64,000 nt of DNA from CAZHCA01 sp964530825 (GTDB lineage: Bacteria; Bacteroidota; Bacteroidia; Chitinophagales; Saprospiraceae): NCBI GenBank assembly GCA_964530825.1, contig CAZHCA010000014.1, positions 1-64,000 of the forward strand, read 5' to 3'. A program made the position numbers and the translations under genes. Shown in pieces: positions 34,119 to 45,686 of the stretch (its first letter is position 1; each line of letters begins with the position of its first letter). Below the pieces are notes generated by a model. It saw only the letters and a program-made list of their open reading frames with translations, searched no databases and was not told the origin of the DNA.

Positions 34119-34137
34119 CCTAATATACCCTATTAGG
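34119..34137. promoter_or_regulatory. palindrome between adenosyltransferase and PgpH-like gene
   Basis: CCTAATA (34119) and TATTAGG (34131) form a perfect 7-bp inverted repeat around TACCC. It lies after the adenosyltransferase stop and 75 bp before the PgpH-like start, both on the minus strand. It could be an operator or a weak terminator. Confidence 0.3.
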
Positions 34138-34169
34138 CCAGTAAATCCAATTTTGTTCGCTGCCTAGGG

Positions 34170-34721
34170 TCAGCCCCGCGGTTTCCAGACGACCTCTTCA
34201 ACCCCGAGGTCCTTTGCCAGCTGTCGGGCCAGGGTAAAAAGAAAATCGGAAAGCCGGTTTAGGTAGCGGATTAGGATAGGCTCTACTTTTTCGTGCGCGT
34301 CGAGAGCAACGACAAGGCGTTCAGCCCGCCGGCAAACGCAGCGCGCCACGTGGGCCTGCGACACTAGTTGATGCCCGCCGGGCAAGATAAAATTTTTGAG
34401 GGGCGGCAGGTTTTCCGTCATGCTATCCATGGCGTGCTCCAGGGTCTCAATATCGCCATCCCGGATATCGGGTACTGGCAAGTCTTTTTCAGGATCACTG
34501 GCGAGGTTAGATCCAATGGTGAATAGACGATCTTGGATATCTTTAAGCAAGGCTCGCTGGTCCTGATTTTCGATGCCGTCGCGCAGCAGGCCGATGTGGG
34601 CATTAAGTTCGTCGACGGTACCATAGGCGTCAATCCGTATGTGGTGCTTGGGTAGTCTTCGACCGCCAAACAAAGAGGTCTGGCCTTCGTCGCCGGTCTT
34701 GGTGTAGATTTTAAAGGACAT
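34170..34721 (-). CDS. corrinoid adenosyltransferase (PduO type)
   Basis: 183 residues. It transfers the adenosyl group of ATP to cob(I)alamin, making coenzyme B12. The ATP-binding N-terminus (KIYTKTGDEGQTSLFGGRRL) and the corrinoid region (CVCRRAERLVVAL, RYLNRLSDFLFTLAR) are complete. Start ATG 34721. No other cobalamin gene is nearby, which suggests salvage and use in an enzyme such as methylmalonyl-CoA mutase or ribonucleotide reductase encoded elsewhere. Confidence 0.95.
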   Translation of the reverse strand: MSFKIYTKTGDEGQTSLFGGRRLPKHHIRIDAYGTVDELNAHIGLLRDGIENQDQRALLKDIQDRLFTIGSNLASDPEKDLPVPDIRDGDIETLEHAMDSMTENLPPLKNFILPGGHQLVSQAHVARCVCRRAERLVVALDAHEKVEPILIRYLNRLSDFLFTLARQLAKDLGVEEVVWKPRG

Positions 34722-34884
34722 ACAGGAAGGTTAAGTCTAAGATTTGCGAATATAAACCGATTTGGGAGGTTGTGGTTGTTTGGGTCGTAGAATTTAATGG
34801 GGATAGAGAACCACAGGGCAGTGCGTGCAGGGGAGCACATGAACGGTAAGGGGGAGCATCATATTTTTCACAAGCCTAAGTTAT

Positions 34885-35619
34885 TTACCGGCTGCTCAGA
34901 TAGCGGTGTTCGGGGTGATCGACTGTGACAACGTTTTCGTTAAGTACGTCGGTCTCTACAACACCATCACGCAAGCGTACAATGCGGTGGGCGTGTTCAG
35001 AGATGTCAATTTCGTGCGTCACCAGGATAATGGTATTGCCTTGCTGGTGGATCCGCTCGAAGATGGCCATAATCTCGATAGAGGTTTTGGTATCAAGGTT
35101 ACCGGTGGGCTCATCGGCCAGGATAATGGAAGGATTGTTGACAAGGGCGCGCGCAATCGCCACCCGTTGTCGCTGTCCGCCCGACAGTTCATTAGGTTTA
35201 TGGCTTACTCGGTCGCCCAGGCCCACTTGATCGAGCACTTCTCTTGCCCGTTCTTCCCGGCGAGATTTCCCATGACCAGCGTAAACTAGAGGCAGGGCCA
35301 CATTTTCGAGCGCCGAAAGACGTGGGATCAGGTTGAAGGTCTGGAAAACAAAACCGATTTCCCGCCCACGGATACCCGCCAGTTCATTATCGCTCAACTC
35401 ACTGACGTCCTCGCCATTTAAAATATAGGTACCGCTGGTAGGTGTATCGAGACAACCGATAAGATTCATGAGAGTAGATTTTCCGGAACCGGATGGCCCC
35501 ATCAGCGCCACATACTCATTGCGATTTACGTCTAGATCTACCCCATTAAGTGCATTTACCTGAGTAGACCCCATGAGGTAGATTTTCTTTAGGTCGCGGG
35601 TAGAAATAATTGTTGACAT
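34885..35619 (-). CDS. ABC transporter ATP-binding protein (LolD/MacB type)
   Basis: 244 residues with all ATPase motifs: Walker A GPSGSGKSTLMNLIG, Q-loop FVFQTFNLIPRLSALENV, signature LSGGQRQRVAIARALVNNP, Walker B IILADEPTGNLD and the H-loop LVTHEIDI. The sequence belongs to the LolD/MacB/FtsE-like group that powers lipoprotein release, efflux or cell-wall hydrolase control, not nutrient uptake. The partner permease is not adjacent. It follows gatC by one base, so the two share a transcript. Confidence 0.94.
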   Translation of the reverse strand: MSTIISTRDLKKIYLMGSTQVNALNGVDLDVNRNEYVALMGPSGSGKSTLMNLIGCLDTPTSGTYILNGEDVSELSDNELAGIRGREIGFVFQTFNLIPRLSALENVALPLVYAGHGKSRREERAREVLDQVGLGDRVSHKPNELSGGQRQRVAIARALVNNPSIILADEPTGNLDTKTSIEIMAIFERIHQQGNTIILVTHEIDISEHAHRIVRLRDGVVETDVLNENVVTVDHPEHRYLSSR

Positions 35620-35620
35620 A

Positions 35621-35932
35621 CTATTTTTTTTGCTTACCGGGGCGCTGAGGGATTACTTTCGGCACCCGAAAATACGTTCCGTCCTGGTCAGGCGCGTTGC
35701 GTAAGGCTTCTGCGCGCTCGAGCTGACCGCCGGCCACGTCAGCTCTCAGTCCGATCACTTCCCGCGAGAGTTGCGTCAGCGGCTCAACGCCTTCCGTGTT
35801 CAGCTCATTGAGCTTGTCGACCATGGCTAGAATACTGTTCAGATCCTCCTGCAGCCGGGCGCGCTCATTATCGCTTAATTCAAGCTTTGCCAAATATTCT
35901 AACCTGGAAATTAGATCTTTATCTATGACCAT
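35621..35932 (-). CDS. gatC: Asp-tRNA(Asn)/Glu-tRNA(Gln) amidotransferase subunit C
   Basis: 103 residues, full length. GatC holds GatA and GatB together in the amidotransferase that makes Gln-tRNA(Gln) or Asn-tRNA(Asn). Typical stretches are ISRLEYLAKLELSDNERARL, LNSILAMVDKLNELNTEGVEP and the C-terminal LRNAPDQDGTYFRVPKVI. gatA and gatB are not in the window. Start ATG 35932; one base separates its stop from the ABC gene downstream. Confidence 0.95.
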   Translation of the reverse strand: MVIDKDLISRLEYLAKLELSDNERARLQEDLNSILAMVDKLNELNTEGVEPLTQLSREVIGLRADVAGGQLERAEALRNAPDQDGTYFRVPKVIPQRPGKQKK

Positions 35933-36093
35933 CCGATTAATTTAGAAGTTTACAACCAAATCATCGGCTAAAGCTACAAACTAGGGGCTAAAATAGTGGA
36001 TAATTGCGGAGACGGTTTCCGAAATTTCAAGGCTGGCTTTATTAAATTCGCCTGGAACAGAACCATCGATACCGGGAATACAAACGACCCTGC

Positions 36094-36732
36094 ATGAACA
36101 CGACGAGCCCACAAATCAAACATATTGCCATCGCCGGCAACATCGGCGCAGGTAAAACCACCCTTACTACCCTGCTAGGTAAGCACTTCGGCTGGGAGGT
36201 GCACTACGAGAGCACCGACAATAATCCCTACCTCAGCGATTTCTACGAAGACATGCAGCGCTGGTCGTTCAACCTGCAGATTTATTTCCTCAACAGCCGT
36301 TACCGCCAGATCCTGGATATCCTCAATGGTGATGTGACGGTAGTTCAGGACAGAACCATTTATGAGGATGCCTATATTTTTGCTCCTAACCTGCACGATA
36401 TGAACCTACTTTCGGAGCGAGATTTCCGCAACTACCTGGAGCTATTCGAGACCATGTCTTCGCAAATACAACCGCCCGACCTACTCATCTACCTGCGGGC
36501 GGGTATTCCGAAGCTGGTCTCTCACATTCAGAAGCGTGGACGCGATTACGAGGGCAATATGAGTCTTGACTACCTACGCCGGCTAAATGAACGCTACGAG
36601 AACTGGATCGAATCGTACAAGGCGGGTCGCCTGCTCATTATCAACTCCGACGAGATTGATTTCGAAGAAAATGCCGAAGATCTGGGCCAGGTAATCGATA
36701 AAGTGACGGCGGAGTTGCATGGTTTATTTTAA
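36094..36732 (+). CDS. deoxynucleoside kinase
   Basis: 212 residues of the dCK/dGK family, which phosphorylates deoxyribonucleosides for dNTP salvage. P-loop IAGNIGAGKTTL, substrate region YESTDNNPYLSDFY, the Asp-Arg motif VVQDRTIYEDAYIF, and the lid with RGRDYE (KRGRDYEGNM). Nucleobase preference cannot be read reliably. The start ATG 36094 yields a short 8-residue tail before the core strand. Monocistronic or read with the YggS gene 84 bp downstream. Confidence 0.93.
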   Translation: MNTTSPQIKHIAIAGNIGAGKTTLTTLLGKHFGWEVHYESTDNNPYLSDFYEDMQRWSFNLQIYFLNSRYRQILDILNGDVTVVQDRTIYEDAYIFAPNLHDMNLLSERDFRNYLELFETMSSQIQPPDLLIYLRAGIPKLVSHIQKRGRDYEGNMSLDYLRRLNERYENWIESYKAGRLLIINSDEIDFEENAEDLGQVIDKVTAELHGLF

Positions 36733-36816
36733 GCGGCTGAAGCCACTGTTGAGTTGAACTATTTCCGACGGAATTTGCTTGTTTTAGATAGTTATTGAAC
36801 GGTAAAAACAGATCCC

Positions 36817-37482
36817 ATGCTGCAAGACATACAATCTCAACTCGCTCCCCAAAATATACACCTGGTTGCCGTTTCCAAAACCAAGCCGCCGGAGCAGATT
36901 ATGGAGATGTATAAGCAGGGGCACCTTGCTTTCGGCGAAAATAAAGTACAAGAGCTGGTGAGCAAACAGGAAGTGCTGCCCAATGACATCGAATGGCACC
37001 TTATCGGGCACTTGCAGACCAACAAGGTGAAATACATTGCGCCCTTTATTCACCTCATTCACTCGGTAGACCGGTTGAAATTACTGCGCGAGATCAATAA
37101 ACAGGGTCGCAATAACGACCGCATAATTAATTGTCTACTGCAGTTCAAAATCGCCGAGGAAGACAGTAAATACGGTCTCGACCTGATGGAAGCAAGGGAA
37201 ATCCTGGAAAGTGCCGATTACGCCAGTATGGACCATGTGCGTATTGTGGGCGTTATGGGCATGGCTACTTTTACGGAAAATAAAGAGCAGATTCGCCAGG
37301 AATTCCGAATCTTACGCGAGCATTTTGACTACCTTAAGGGCAACTACTTCGCCGATGACCCCGATTTCAAGGAGATTTCTATGGGGATGTCGGGCGATTA
37401 CGACATTGCCATCGAGGAAGGATCGACCATGGTACGCATTGGCACCCTTATTTTTGGTGCACGTAACTACCAAAATCAATAA
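36817..37482 (+). CDS. YggS-family PLP-binding protein
   Basis: 221 residues of the alanine-racemase-like N-terminal barrel without the second domain. The PLP lysine is in LVAVSKTKPPEQI, followed by AFGENKVQEL, WHLIGHLQTNKVK, the HSVDR strand and the phosphate-binding end MGMSGDYDIAIEEGSTMVRIG. These proteins maintain PLP homeostasis and have little catalytic activity. Start ATG 36817. chrA begins 10 bp after its stop, so it leads a short operon with chrA and a secreted protein. Confidence 0.94.
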   Translation: MLQDIQSQLAPQNIHLVAVSKTKPPEQIMEMYKQGHLAFGENKVQELVSKQEVLPNDIEWHLIGHLQTNKVKYIAPFIHLIHSVDRLKLLREINKQGRNNDRIINCLLQFKIAEEDSKYGLDLMEAREILESADYASMDHVRIVGVMGMATFTENKEQIRQEFRILREHFDYLKGNYFADDPDFKEISMGMSGDYDIAIEEGSTMVRIGTLIFGARNYQNQ

Positions 37483-37491
37483 AGCCAATCT

Positions 37492-38628
37492 ATGGCTAAA
37501 CCACCCAACCGCTTAGCCGAAGTAGCGGGGCTATTCTTCCGGCTAGGCTGGATTGCCTTCGGCGGACCTGGGGCCCACATAGCTATGATGGAGGAAGAAG
37601 TCGTAGAAAAACGCCAGTGGATGGACCGCCAGCACTTCCTCGACCTGATGGGCGCTACCAATCTCATTCCGGGGCCCAATTCAACAGAAATGACCATGCA
37701 TTGCGGGCACGAACGCGCAGGCTTGTCCGGTCTGTTTGTAGCAGGCATCTGCTTTATCTTTCCGGCCGCTTTACTCACCGGTTTTCTGGGCTTCCTTTAT
37801 GCCCAATACGGCAAGGTACCGGCAATTGAGCCCTTCCTATACGGCATCAAACCGGCCGTGCTGGCCCTGATTTTATCCGCCATTTACAAACTGGGTAAGA
37901 AAGCGCTCAAGAATTGGCAGTTAAAGGTACTGGGCGCCCTGGTTATCGCAACTGCCTTACTCGGGGTGAGCGAAGTGGTTGCCATACTGGGCGCGGGTGT
38001 TTTGGGTATGTTGGTTTTTGGCGTTCAGCGTACCGGAAAAGCCGCAAGCTTTTGGCCCTGGCCGCTTTTGCTTCAAAGCAGCACCCCTGCTTTAGCCGCT
38101 GCAGTGAAAAGCAGTAGCATCTTCTGGGTGTTTTTGAAAATCGGAGCCGTGCTGTTTGGCAGCGGTTACGTTCTGGTAGCCTATCTGCAGGATGAATTGG
38201 TCATTCAGCGTGGCTGGATCACCGAACAGGTATTGCTTGACAGTATCGCCATCGGGCAATTTACGCCTGGTCCCGTGCTCACGACGGCAACATTTATCGG
38301 CTACCAATTGAACGGCCTCCAGGGAGCCTTGTTGGCTACCCTGGGTATTTTTTTACCCTCCTTCCTGTTTGTCTGGTTACTCAACCCCTTGGTACCCAAG
38401 CTACGCCAGTCAGCCTGGGCCAGTGCCTTTCTCGATGCCGTGAATGTTGCTGCCGTTGCGGTGATGACCGCCGTAACGATCGAACTGGGCAGGAGCGTAC
38501 TCACCGACTGGCGTGGCTGGGCAATTGCTGTGTTGGCAGCAGCCTACGTATTCGGAGCGCAAAAATACAATGCCCTGATCCTCATCGCAGGTGGTGCGCT
38601 ATTAGGCTATTTGCTAAAATTCATGTAA
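37492..38628 (+). CDS. chrA: chromate transporter (ChrA)
   Basis: 378 residues and about 12 helices, in two homologous halves. Each half carries the ChrA signature: FRLGWIAFGGPGAHIAMMEEEVV with GATNLIPGPNSTEM in the first, and FLKIGAVLFGSGYVLVAYLQDELV with IAIGQFTPGPVLTTATFIGY in the second. ChrA proteins export chromate in resistant bacteria, though many chromosomal copies have unproven substrates. Downstream gene begins one base after its stop. Confidence 0.94.
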   Translation: MAKPPNRLAEVAGLFFRLGWIAFGGPGAHIAMMEEEVVEKRQWMDRQHFLDLMGATNLIPGPNSTEMTMHCGHERAGLSGLFVAGICFIFPAALLTGFLGFLYAQYGKVPAIEPFLYGIKPAVLALILSAIYKLGKKALKNWQLKVLGALVIATALLGVSEVVAILGAGVLGMLVFGVQRTGKAASFWPWPLLLQSSTPALAAAVKSSSIFWVFLKIGAVLFGSGYVLVAYLQDELVIQRGWITEQVLLDSIAIGQFTPGPVLTTATFIGYQLNGLQGALLATLGIFLPSFLFVWLLNPLVPKLRQSAWASAFLDAVNVAAVAVMTAVTIELGRSVLTDWRGWAIAVLAAAYVFGAQKYNALILIAGGALLGYLLKFM

Positions 38629-38629
38629 A

Positions 38630-39328
38630 ATGAAGATTATGAAAATAATCCTTTTTCTTTTTACCGGAGTTGGACTATCGGTTAATCTTCTACCAGCTCA
38701 GGACCTTCAAGGTGGATGGTCGCGCATGGAAGGACCGGAAAAGCACATATTGTTAGTCAGCGGTGATTATTGGTCGCACACCGCCTACACGCTGGATCAA
38801 TTTAAATGGACGATGGGCGGTAGCTGGGTAAATGAAAGTGAAGACGCAATACGCATCACCTATGAATGGCACTCAACCGATTCGGCTAAAGTGGGCACAA
38901 CGGCCACCTGGTCTTACCAGTTTGTTGATACGGAGCTGCAATTGAATAGTGATCGCTGGAAATCTTTAGAAACCGGCCAGACTACCCCACTCACCGGTCC
39001 CTGGCTCATTAGTGGCCGCATGCGCGATGGAGAAATAAGTCGGCTCGATACAGAACGGCCCCGCAAAACAATGAAGATCCTTACGGGTAATCGCTTCCAG
39101 TGGATAGCCTATGATATCGGGGAAAAGCGCTTCCTGGCCAGCGGTGGAGGTACTTATACGGCTGAGCGCGGCCGGTACATAGAAAAGATCAAGTTTTTTT
39201 CGCGCGACAATTCCCGGGTGGGAGCCCAACTGCTTTTTACCTTTCGCGTCGACGGGAACGACTGGCACCACAAAGGTAAAAGCAGTAAGGGGGAGCCGCT
39301 CTACGAGGTTTGGTCAAAGAGGGATTGA
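38630..39328 (+). CDS. secreted protein with two lipocalin-like halves, unknown
   Basis: 232 residues with a signal peptide ending in LLPAQ (cleavage near residue 24). The mature part seems to contain two beta-rich halves, each opening with a GxW motif (LQGGWSRMEG; LTGPWLISGRM) and ending in a trp-rich strand (TATWSYQF; DGNDWHHKG), reminiscent of lipocalin-like DUF4488 proteins found widely in Bacteroidota. Function unknown. It is one base from chrA and therefore probably co-transcribed with it. Confidence 0.75.
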   Translation: MKIMKIILFLFTGVGLSVNLLPAQDLQGGWSRMEGPEKHILLVSGDYWSHTAYTLDQFKWTMGGSWVNESEDAIRITYEWHSTDSAKVGTTATWSYQFVDTELQLNSDRWKSLETGQTTPLTGPWLISGRMRDGEISRLDTERPRKTMKILTGNRFQWIAYDIGEKRFLASGGGTYTAERGRYIEKIKFFSRDNSRVGAQLLFTFRVDGNDWHHKGKSSKGEPLYEVWSKRD

Positions 39329-39341
39329 CCGCAGCGTGCAC

Positions 39342-41651
39342 TTATTTTTTGATGACCCGTTGTGCAAAGGCGCCGGTTTTCCCTGTAAAACGAATTATGT
39401 ACACGCCGGCTGGATAATGATCCACTGACCATTGCAGGTCACCCTGCACGACAGTTTGAAATTGTAAGAGCCGTCCGTTCATATCCCAGAGTTCCAGGCG
39501 GCCATCGGCAGGTACAACCACATGGATAGTTTCCCGGAAAGGATTGGGAAAAACCGACAGCGCGCTTCCGGACCTAGCAGGGTGTTGGGCACTAACTAGT
39601 GGGTCGGCCGCCAAGTCGGTTTGGTAAAAAGCGATACCGCCGCGCTGATTACCCACTACCATCTCTAGCAAGCCATCGCTATCTAGGTCGGCCAGGCCAG
39701 GGCGCACCCGAAAACCCTCGCGGACATCGCCGAGTGCAGCGTTGGTCTGGTTCAGGGCCGCCGCCGGGTCAGGCAACAGGCCGTCATAGTACAACAAATC
39801 GCCTCGTTGCGTGCCGCACAGCAAGCGGTCTTGCCCGTTGCTCGACACCACGACCGGACTGCTGTAGCCCGTAACAAATCCTGGCTGGCGCGCATCGATC
39901 TGACCATAAAAGCTGCTGTTCCCCGGTGCGGTGAGTTCTGCATTGAATACTGGTGTGCCCTGAGAACCGATATTTTCCAGAAAATTCACGTTGCCGTTGC
40001 GCTCGCCGATGATGAGGTCAGGCAGACCGTCGCCGGTAATATCAGCGACAGTGGGCGTACTGAACAACCCAACGTCAATGCCGGCATACCCGTACTGCGG
40101 TTCTGCAAATTGAACCGGATTATTCGCCCCAGCTAGGTTTTCTACCCAAAATAATTGCCCGGTTTCCTCGCCGATGAGCAAATCCTGATCCCCGTCCTGG
40201 TCTAAATCGCAGGGTGCCGGTACGAGGTGGCTAGTCTGCCCGCTCAGGCTGCGGAAACCCAGGTAGTCTTCATCAACCAGTTCGTAGGCCGGCTCTTTTT
40301 GAGTGCCGACATTTAGCAGCAAAAACAAACTGGTAGCGCTGTTATTTTCATCGACAAAAAAGGAGCCGTTGCCCAAGAGGAGATCCAATAAACCATCGGC
40401 ATTTACATCGATAAAAGCTGGATAGGTATGCGTACCGAGGTCCAATGTCGTTTCCACCAAAAAGTCGCGCTGCTGCAGCTCGTAACGGGGCTGACCGTCG
40501 ATCAATGTACGCCGGTACCACCAAATATTATTCAGGTCCAGAATATTACGTTCGGCATTGGGTGCTGCCAATAAGTCCGGTTGACCGTCGAGGTCGACGT
40601 CAATCTCGAAGGCCGCCGGAAAAAGGGGAATCTGGGCTGGCACGTCACTACCCGGGAAGCGGATGTCTTGCTCGTTCATCCAAGCTTCATTGCAATTGCC
40701 GCCGTTGGTGAGCAGGTTCAGATTATCGAAGGAAAGGTCGCCAAGGAGCAAATCCTGATCGCCGTCAGCATCGCTATCGAGCAAAAGTAAGGTGGAACCT
40801 GCATGCCGCGGCCGGGCTGAAGGATCGATTCCTGACTGGAAGCATTGTCCCGGCACGCTGCTGAGATCGATTATCTCGGTGATCCCACTTTCAAAAAAGC
40901 CGCCGTAGCAATTATCTTGGAGTGTAAAAACGAGGGTATCGGGGGAGTATCCCCGCTCTATTTGTTCGTTGCGAAAAAATTCGGCATAGCCGCCCGATAC
41001 GTTGAAGGTGACGACATCTAGATCGCCATCACAATCGGCATCCTGGATAGCCGGATAGTCAATCTGACTGACGAAGAGTTGCGTGCGTCCGCCATTCATC
41101 AGTTGAAAGAAAAGCACGTTAAAGGGCGCATCGACCTGGTAACGGACATAATTGGTGCGCCCTGTCTGTTCATTTGGCACAGCGGTAAACACCCGGATCC
41201 CATCCACGCCCGCTACATCCGAATAAGTGAACAGATCCGGAACGCCATCTGCATTATAGTCGCGCAGGAGCATCCAATGTGTCATGTGGGGGAAATCAGC
41301 TGCATAACTGGGACGGAAGTGATATCGAACCCCCTCACTCGTAAACGCTCCGAGAAAAGGCAAAAGCACCTCTCCTACCCGATCGAAAACCACCAAGTCC
41401 TGGATTCCATCGTAATTCAGATCAGCTGCTGAAAATTGAGGACTATTGAAGCCACCGGTATAGGGATTGCGGACTTTCACCCCTTCAACTGTCAGTTCAG
41501 GAGTAATTCGTTCGTAGGTCTGCCCGATTAGAATTTGAGAGCTAGCCAGTAATAACAGAGCTAGGGCATGACCGGCCAGGCAGCTCCCATTTTTTTGCCC
41601 TTTTTTTGGAAAATGGGGGAAAACTAATTTTCTTCCGCTAATTTTTACCAT
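39342..41651 (-). CDS. T9SS-secreted FG-GAP/VCBS-repeat protein
   Basis: 769 residues. A long basic N-region precedes a signal helix (HALALLLLASSQILIGQ). Then come many FG-GAP/VCBS repeats recognised by Asp-rich calcium loops (AADLNYDGIQDLVVFD, DYNADGVPDLFTY, DCDGDLDVVTF, DSDADGDQDLLLGD, DVNADGLLDLLLGN, DLDQDGDQDLLIGE, DITGDGLPDLIIGE, DLDSDGLLEMVVG), making a beta-propeller. The last 75 residues are a type A T9SS sorting domain (LSVFPNPFRETIHVV to AFAQRVIKK), which is removed on export to the surface. Likely adhesion or binding; no enzyme motif seen. Confidence 0.93.
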   Translation of the reverse strand: MVKISGRKLVFPHFPKKGQKNGSCLAGHALALLLLASSQILIGQTYERITPELTVEGVKVRNPYTGGFNSPQFSAADLNYDGIQDLVVFDRVGEVLLPFLGAFTSEGVRYHFRPSYAADFPHMTHWMLLRDYNADGVPDLFTYSDVAGVDGIRVFTAVPNEQTGRTNYVRYQVDAPFNVLFFQLMNGGRTQLFVSQIDYPAIQDADCDGDLDVVTFNVSGGYAEFFRNEQIERGYSPDTLVFTLQDNCYGGFFESGITEIIDLSSVPGQCFQSGIDPSARPRHAGSTLLLLDSDADGDQDLLLGDLSFDNLNLLTNGGNCNEAWMNEQDIRFPGSDVPAQIPLFPAAFEIDVDLDGQPDLLAAPNAERNILDLNNIWWYRRTLIDGQPRYELQQRDFLVETTLDLGTHTYPAFIDVNADGLLDLLLGNGSFFVDENNSATSLFLLLNVGTQKEPAYELVDEDYLGFRSLSGQTSHLVPAPCDLDQDGDQDLLIGEETGQLFWVENLAGANNPVQFAEPQYGYAGIDVGLFSTPTVADITGDGLPDLIIGERNGNVNFLENIGSQGTPVFNAELTAPGNSSFYGQIDARQPGFVTGYSSPVVVSSNGQDRLLCGTQRGDLLYYDGLLPDPAAALNQTNAALGDVREGFRVRPGLADLDSDGLLEMVVGNQRGGIAFYQTDLAADPLVSAQHPARSGSALSVFPNPFRETIHVVVPADGRLELWDMNGRLLQFQTVVQGDLQWSVDHYPAGVYIIRFTGKTGAFAQRVIKK

Positions 41652-41729
41652 ACTCGATTTTTAAAGCGCCTACAAAGTAACGGTTATCGACGGGATTGAC
41701 GAACCTGCTTTTGGCAGGAAATTGGTCTG

Positions 41730-43762
<2,033 letters not shown>

Positions 43763-43766
<4 letters not shown>

Positions 43767-44404
43767 CGCAAGAAATAATTGGCGTAAAAGAATAAGATAA
43801 GGTAGATCCACAGTCCGTCGAGAAAGTGCCAGTAGATGGTAAGCAGGCGCAATTTGAGCCTTTTTTCAGGATCGCTGAAATACACCAACACGCTCACTGG
43901 CTCGATCATTTGCTTACGGGCTTTCCACAGGAAGAGTCCTAGGAAGGGTAAACCGGCAATCACGTGTGCGAAATGCAGGCCTGATATGACGTACAGGTAA
44001 GAAGCTGAATTATCGGAGTTGATGAAAATATCCTGTCGGAATAACTCACGCCAACCTACAAACTGGGCAATCATGAATGCTACCGAAAGGACCATGGTAG
44101 CGATTAGCGCCCGTTGGTAATTTTGGGTATTGTCCGCTCTGTAAGCTCGTTTTGCCCAAACCATGGTAGCGCTACTTCCCAATAGGATGAGGGTATTAAA
44201 AAGAAAAATTGGCGGCAACTTAATGGGGGGCATACCATTGGACAGACGGGTATAAATAAAAGCAGCGGAAAGCGCCAAAAACAGCGCCGTGATACTGAAC
44301 AGCACTAGGATAAGCAGGACGTTATAAGGATGAAAAATAAAAGACTCGTACTCGCGGTATTCGTCTTTCCGCTCATCTTGCTGTGACTGGTTCGGGTATT
44401 CCAT
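43763..44404 (-). CDS. cytochrome c oxidase subunit III
   Basis: 213 residues from ATG 44404 (the frame extends to a GTG at 44410) with five membrane helices. Family features: FLALSAAFIYTRL, SATMVWAKRAYRAD, the GLHFAHVIAGL stretch with conserved His residues, and the end LRLLTIYWHFLDGLWIYLILFF. Subunit III belongs to heme-copper terminal oxidases; the other subunits are not in the window, so this copy is a detached gene. It is divergent from the zinc-ribbon gene and upstream of nothing. Confidence 0.92.
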
Positions 44405-44434
44405 AGACACGAATGATTCGGGTGTGCATAGAGG

Positions 44435-44644
44435 TTATTTCGGCGCCGAGGTTTTTTGTTTGGCTTGACGCCGGCACCGTTCGCTGCAGTATTTTACGTT
44501 TTCCCAGTCCTTGGCCCACTTTTTTCGCCAGGCAAAAGGACGCTCACAAACGGAGCAGACCTTGGTTGGAAGGTCATGCTTTTTTCGTTGTTTTGCCACG
44601 GTGTGCACAGAATAGTTTAACTTACTTACTTGGAAATTTATCAT
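44435..44644 (-). CDS. DUF2256 zinc-ribbon-like mini-protein
   Basis: 69 residues from ATG 44644. The core matches DUF2256 throughout: KHDLPTKVCSVCERPFAWRKKW, here in part as LPTKVCSVCERPFAWRKKW, then NVKYCSERCRRQ. Two CxxC-like pairs (CSVC and CSERC) suggest a small zinc site. Family members are usually about 50 residues, starting close to the KK-LPT motif, so a GTG at 44599 is a likely true start. Function is unknown; in many bacteria the gene lies near cryptochrome or photolyase genes, which are not seen here. Confidence 0.82.
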   Translation of the reverse strand: MINFQVSKLNYSVHTVAKQRKKHDLPTKVCSVCERPFAWRKKWAKDWENVKYCSERCRRQAKQKTSAPK

Positions 44645-44694
44645 CACAACAGCTATCCAGGGGATAAGTTTGTGAACCGGCGCATTTGGAATCT

Positions 44695-45537
44695 ATGAAA
44701 CGTTGCCCGAATTGCCATACTGTATTACCTAATCCGGCCCGCTTTTGCTTTCACTGCGGCCAACCCCAAGACGCCGACTGGACCGGCGAAGTTCGCCCCC
44801 TGCTAAATTTACACGGCGATATCGAACAGCAGCTGTTCGACTATTTTATGAGCGAATTAAAAGATCGGGTGCAGCGGGAACAGGACGGCAACCAGTGGCG
44901 GCATTACCTCACTCGGTTCAACGAGGTTGATTATCCCAAGCTTTTAGAAAGGCAATTTGCTCAACTTGCTCAGCGCCTGGGCCCGCTTGCCGAGGTGCAA
45001 CAACCAGAAGTTCGGCGGATCAATAACTCTATCGAACAGGTAATCGATGAGTTCATCAACCGGTTTTTGTTCGATCAAGCGGCCGACCTCAACAAAGTCC
45101 CCATACCCGATGCCGTATTGCGCTACCGGGGAAAGAGCCTGGAGGAAGTCGACTTCTACGAGATGTTCCTGGCCTTTTTGCGATGGGACCAAGAGCCAGA
45201 AGACTACTATACCGATTACTTCAAAATGTCTCAGAGCAAGGCCCGAAACGCCAGTCGCCGGTTTTTCCAACCAGAAAAAACGGAGACCACCCTTGTAATT
45301 TGCGACACTTCCCTACTAGGCAACGGCCGCGAAGGATTCGCCCTGACTGACCGGGCACTGTACTGGCGCGCCTCCTTGCAGCCTCCTCGGGTAGTTCCCT
45401 ACTACGAGCTTGCTACTCCGGTCAAAGAAGAAGGCTGGATTTTGATTAACGATCACTATTTTCACGTCAATCGATCGATGGATTTGAAAATGGTGTATTT
45501 GATTAAGCAATTGGTCTATATGTATAGAGAAGAATAG
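44695..45537 (+). CDS. zinc-ribbon protein with helical middle and PH-like C-terminus
   Basis: 280 residues from ATG 44695 (frame opens at TTG 44686). The N-terminus is a zinc ribbon of the CPNC-x12-CFHC kind (KRCPNCHTVLPN, FCFHCGQPQ). Residues 35-200 are helical and acidic. The C-terminal part (LVICDTSLLGNGREGFALTDRALYWRA, then PYYELATPV and YFHVNRSMDL) resembles bacterial PH-like domains found with zinc ribbons. No catalytic motif seen. Function unknown. Confidence 0.8.
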   Translation: MKRCPNCHTVLPNPARFCFHCGQPQDADWTGEVRPLLNLHGDIEQQLFDYFMSELKDRVQREQDGNQWRHYLTRFNEVDYPKLLERQFAQLAQRLGPLAEVQQPEVRRINNSIEQVIDEFINRFLFDQAADLNKVPIPDAVLRYRGKSLEEVDFYEMFLAFLRWDQEPEDYYTDYFKMSQSKARNASRRFFQPEKTETTLVICDTSLLGNGREGFALTDRALYWRASLQPPRVVPYYELATPVKEEGWILINDHYFHVNRSMDLKMVYLIKQLVYMYREE

Positions 45538-45552
45538 TAACCAAATAAAAGG

Positions 45553-45605
45553 TGTTAGCCCTAAAGCCCTAACAGCGCTTAAGCGCTAACAGCTCTTGTG
45601 TTTTT
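45553..45605 (+). terminator. nested inverted repeats after the zinc-ribbon gene
   Basis: TGTTAGC at 45553 pairs with GCTAACA at 45585-45591; inside, CTAACA at 45569 offers an alternative pairing, and AGCGCTTAAGCGCT at 45574-45587 is a perfect 14-bp palindrome. GCTCTTGTGTTTTT follows. It ends before the purL promoter, so it fits a terminator better than a purL attenuator. Confidence 0.5.
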
Positions 45606-45686
45606 CCATAGAAATCTGCATTTTTATATATTTTACTTTTCCCACTAGCTCTTCGCTTAAGCACTGCGCACTTCCGCCTGAGATCT

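Noticed and set aside
45553..45605. Attenuator-like alternative hairpins ahead of purL
   Set aside because: The best purL -7 box (45687) lies downstream of the hairpins, so they belong to the 3' end of the preceding gene.
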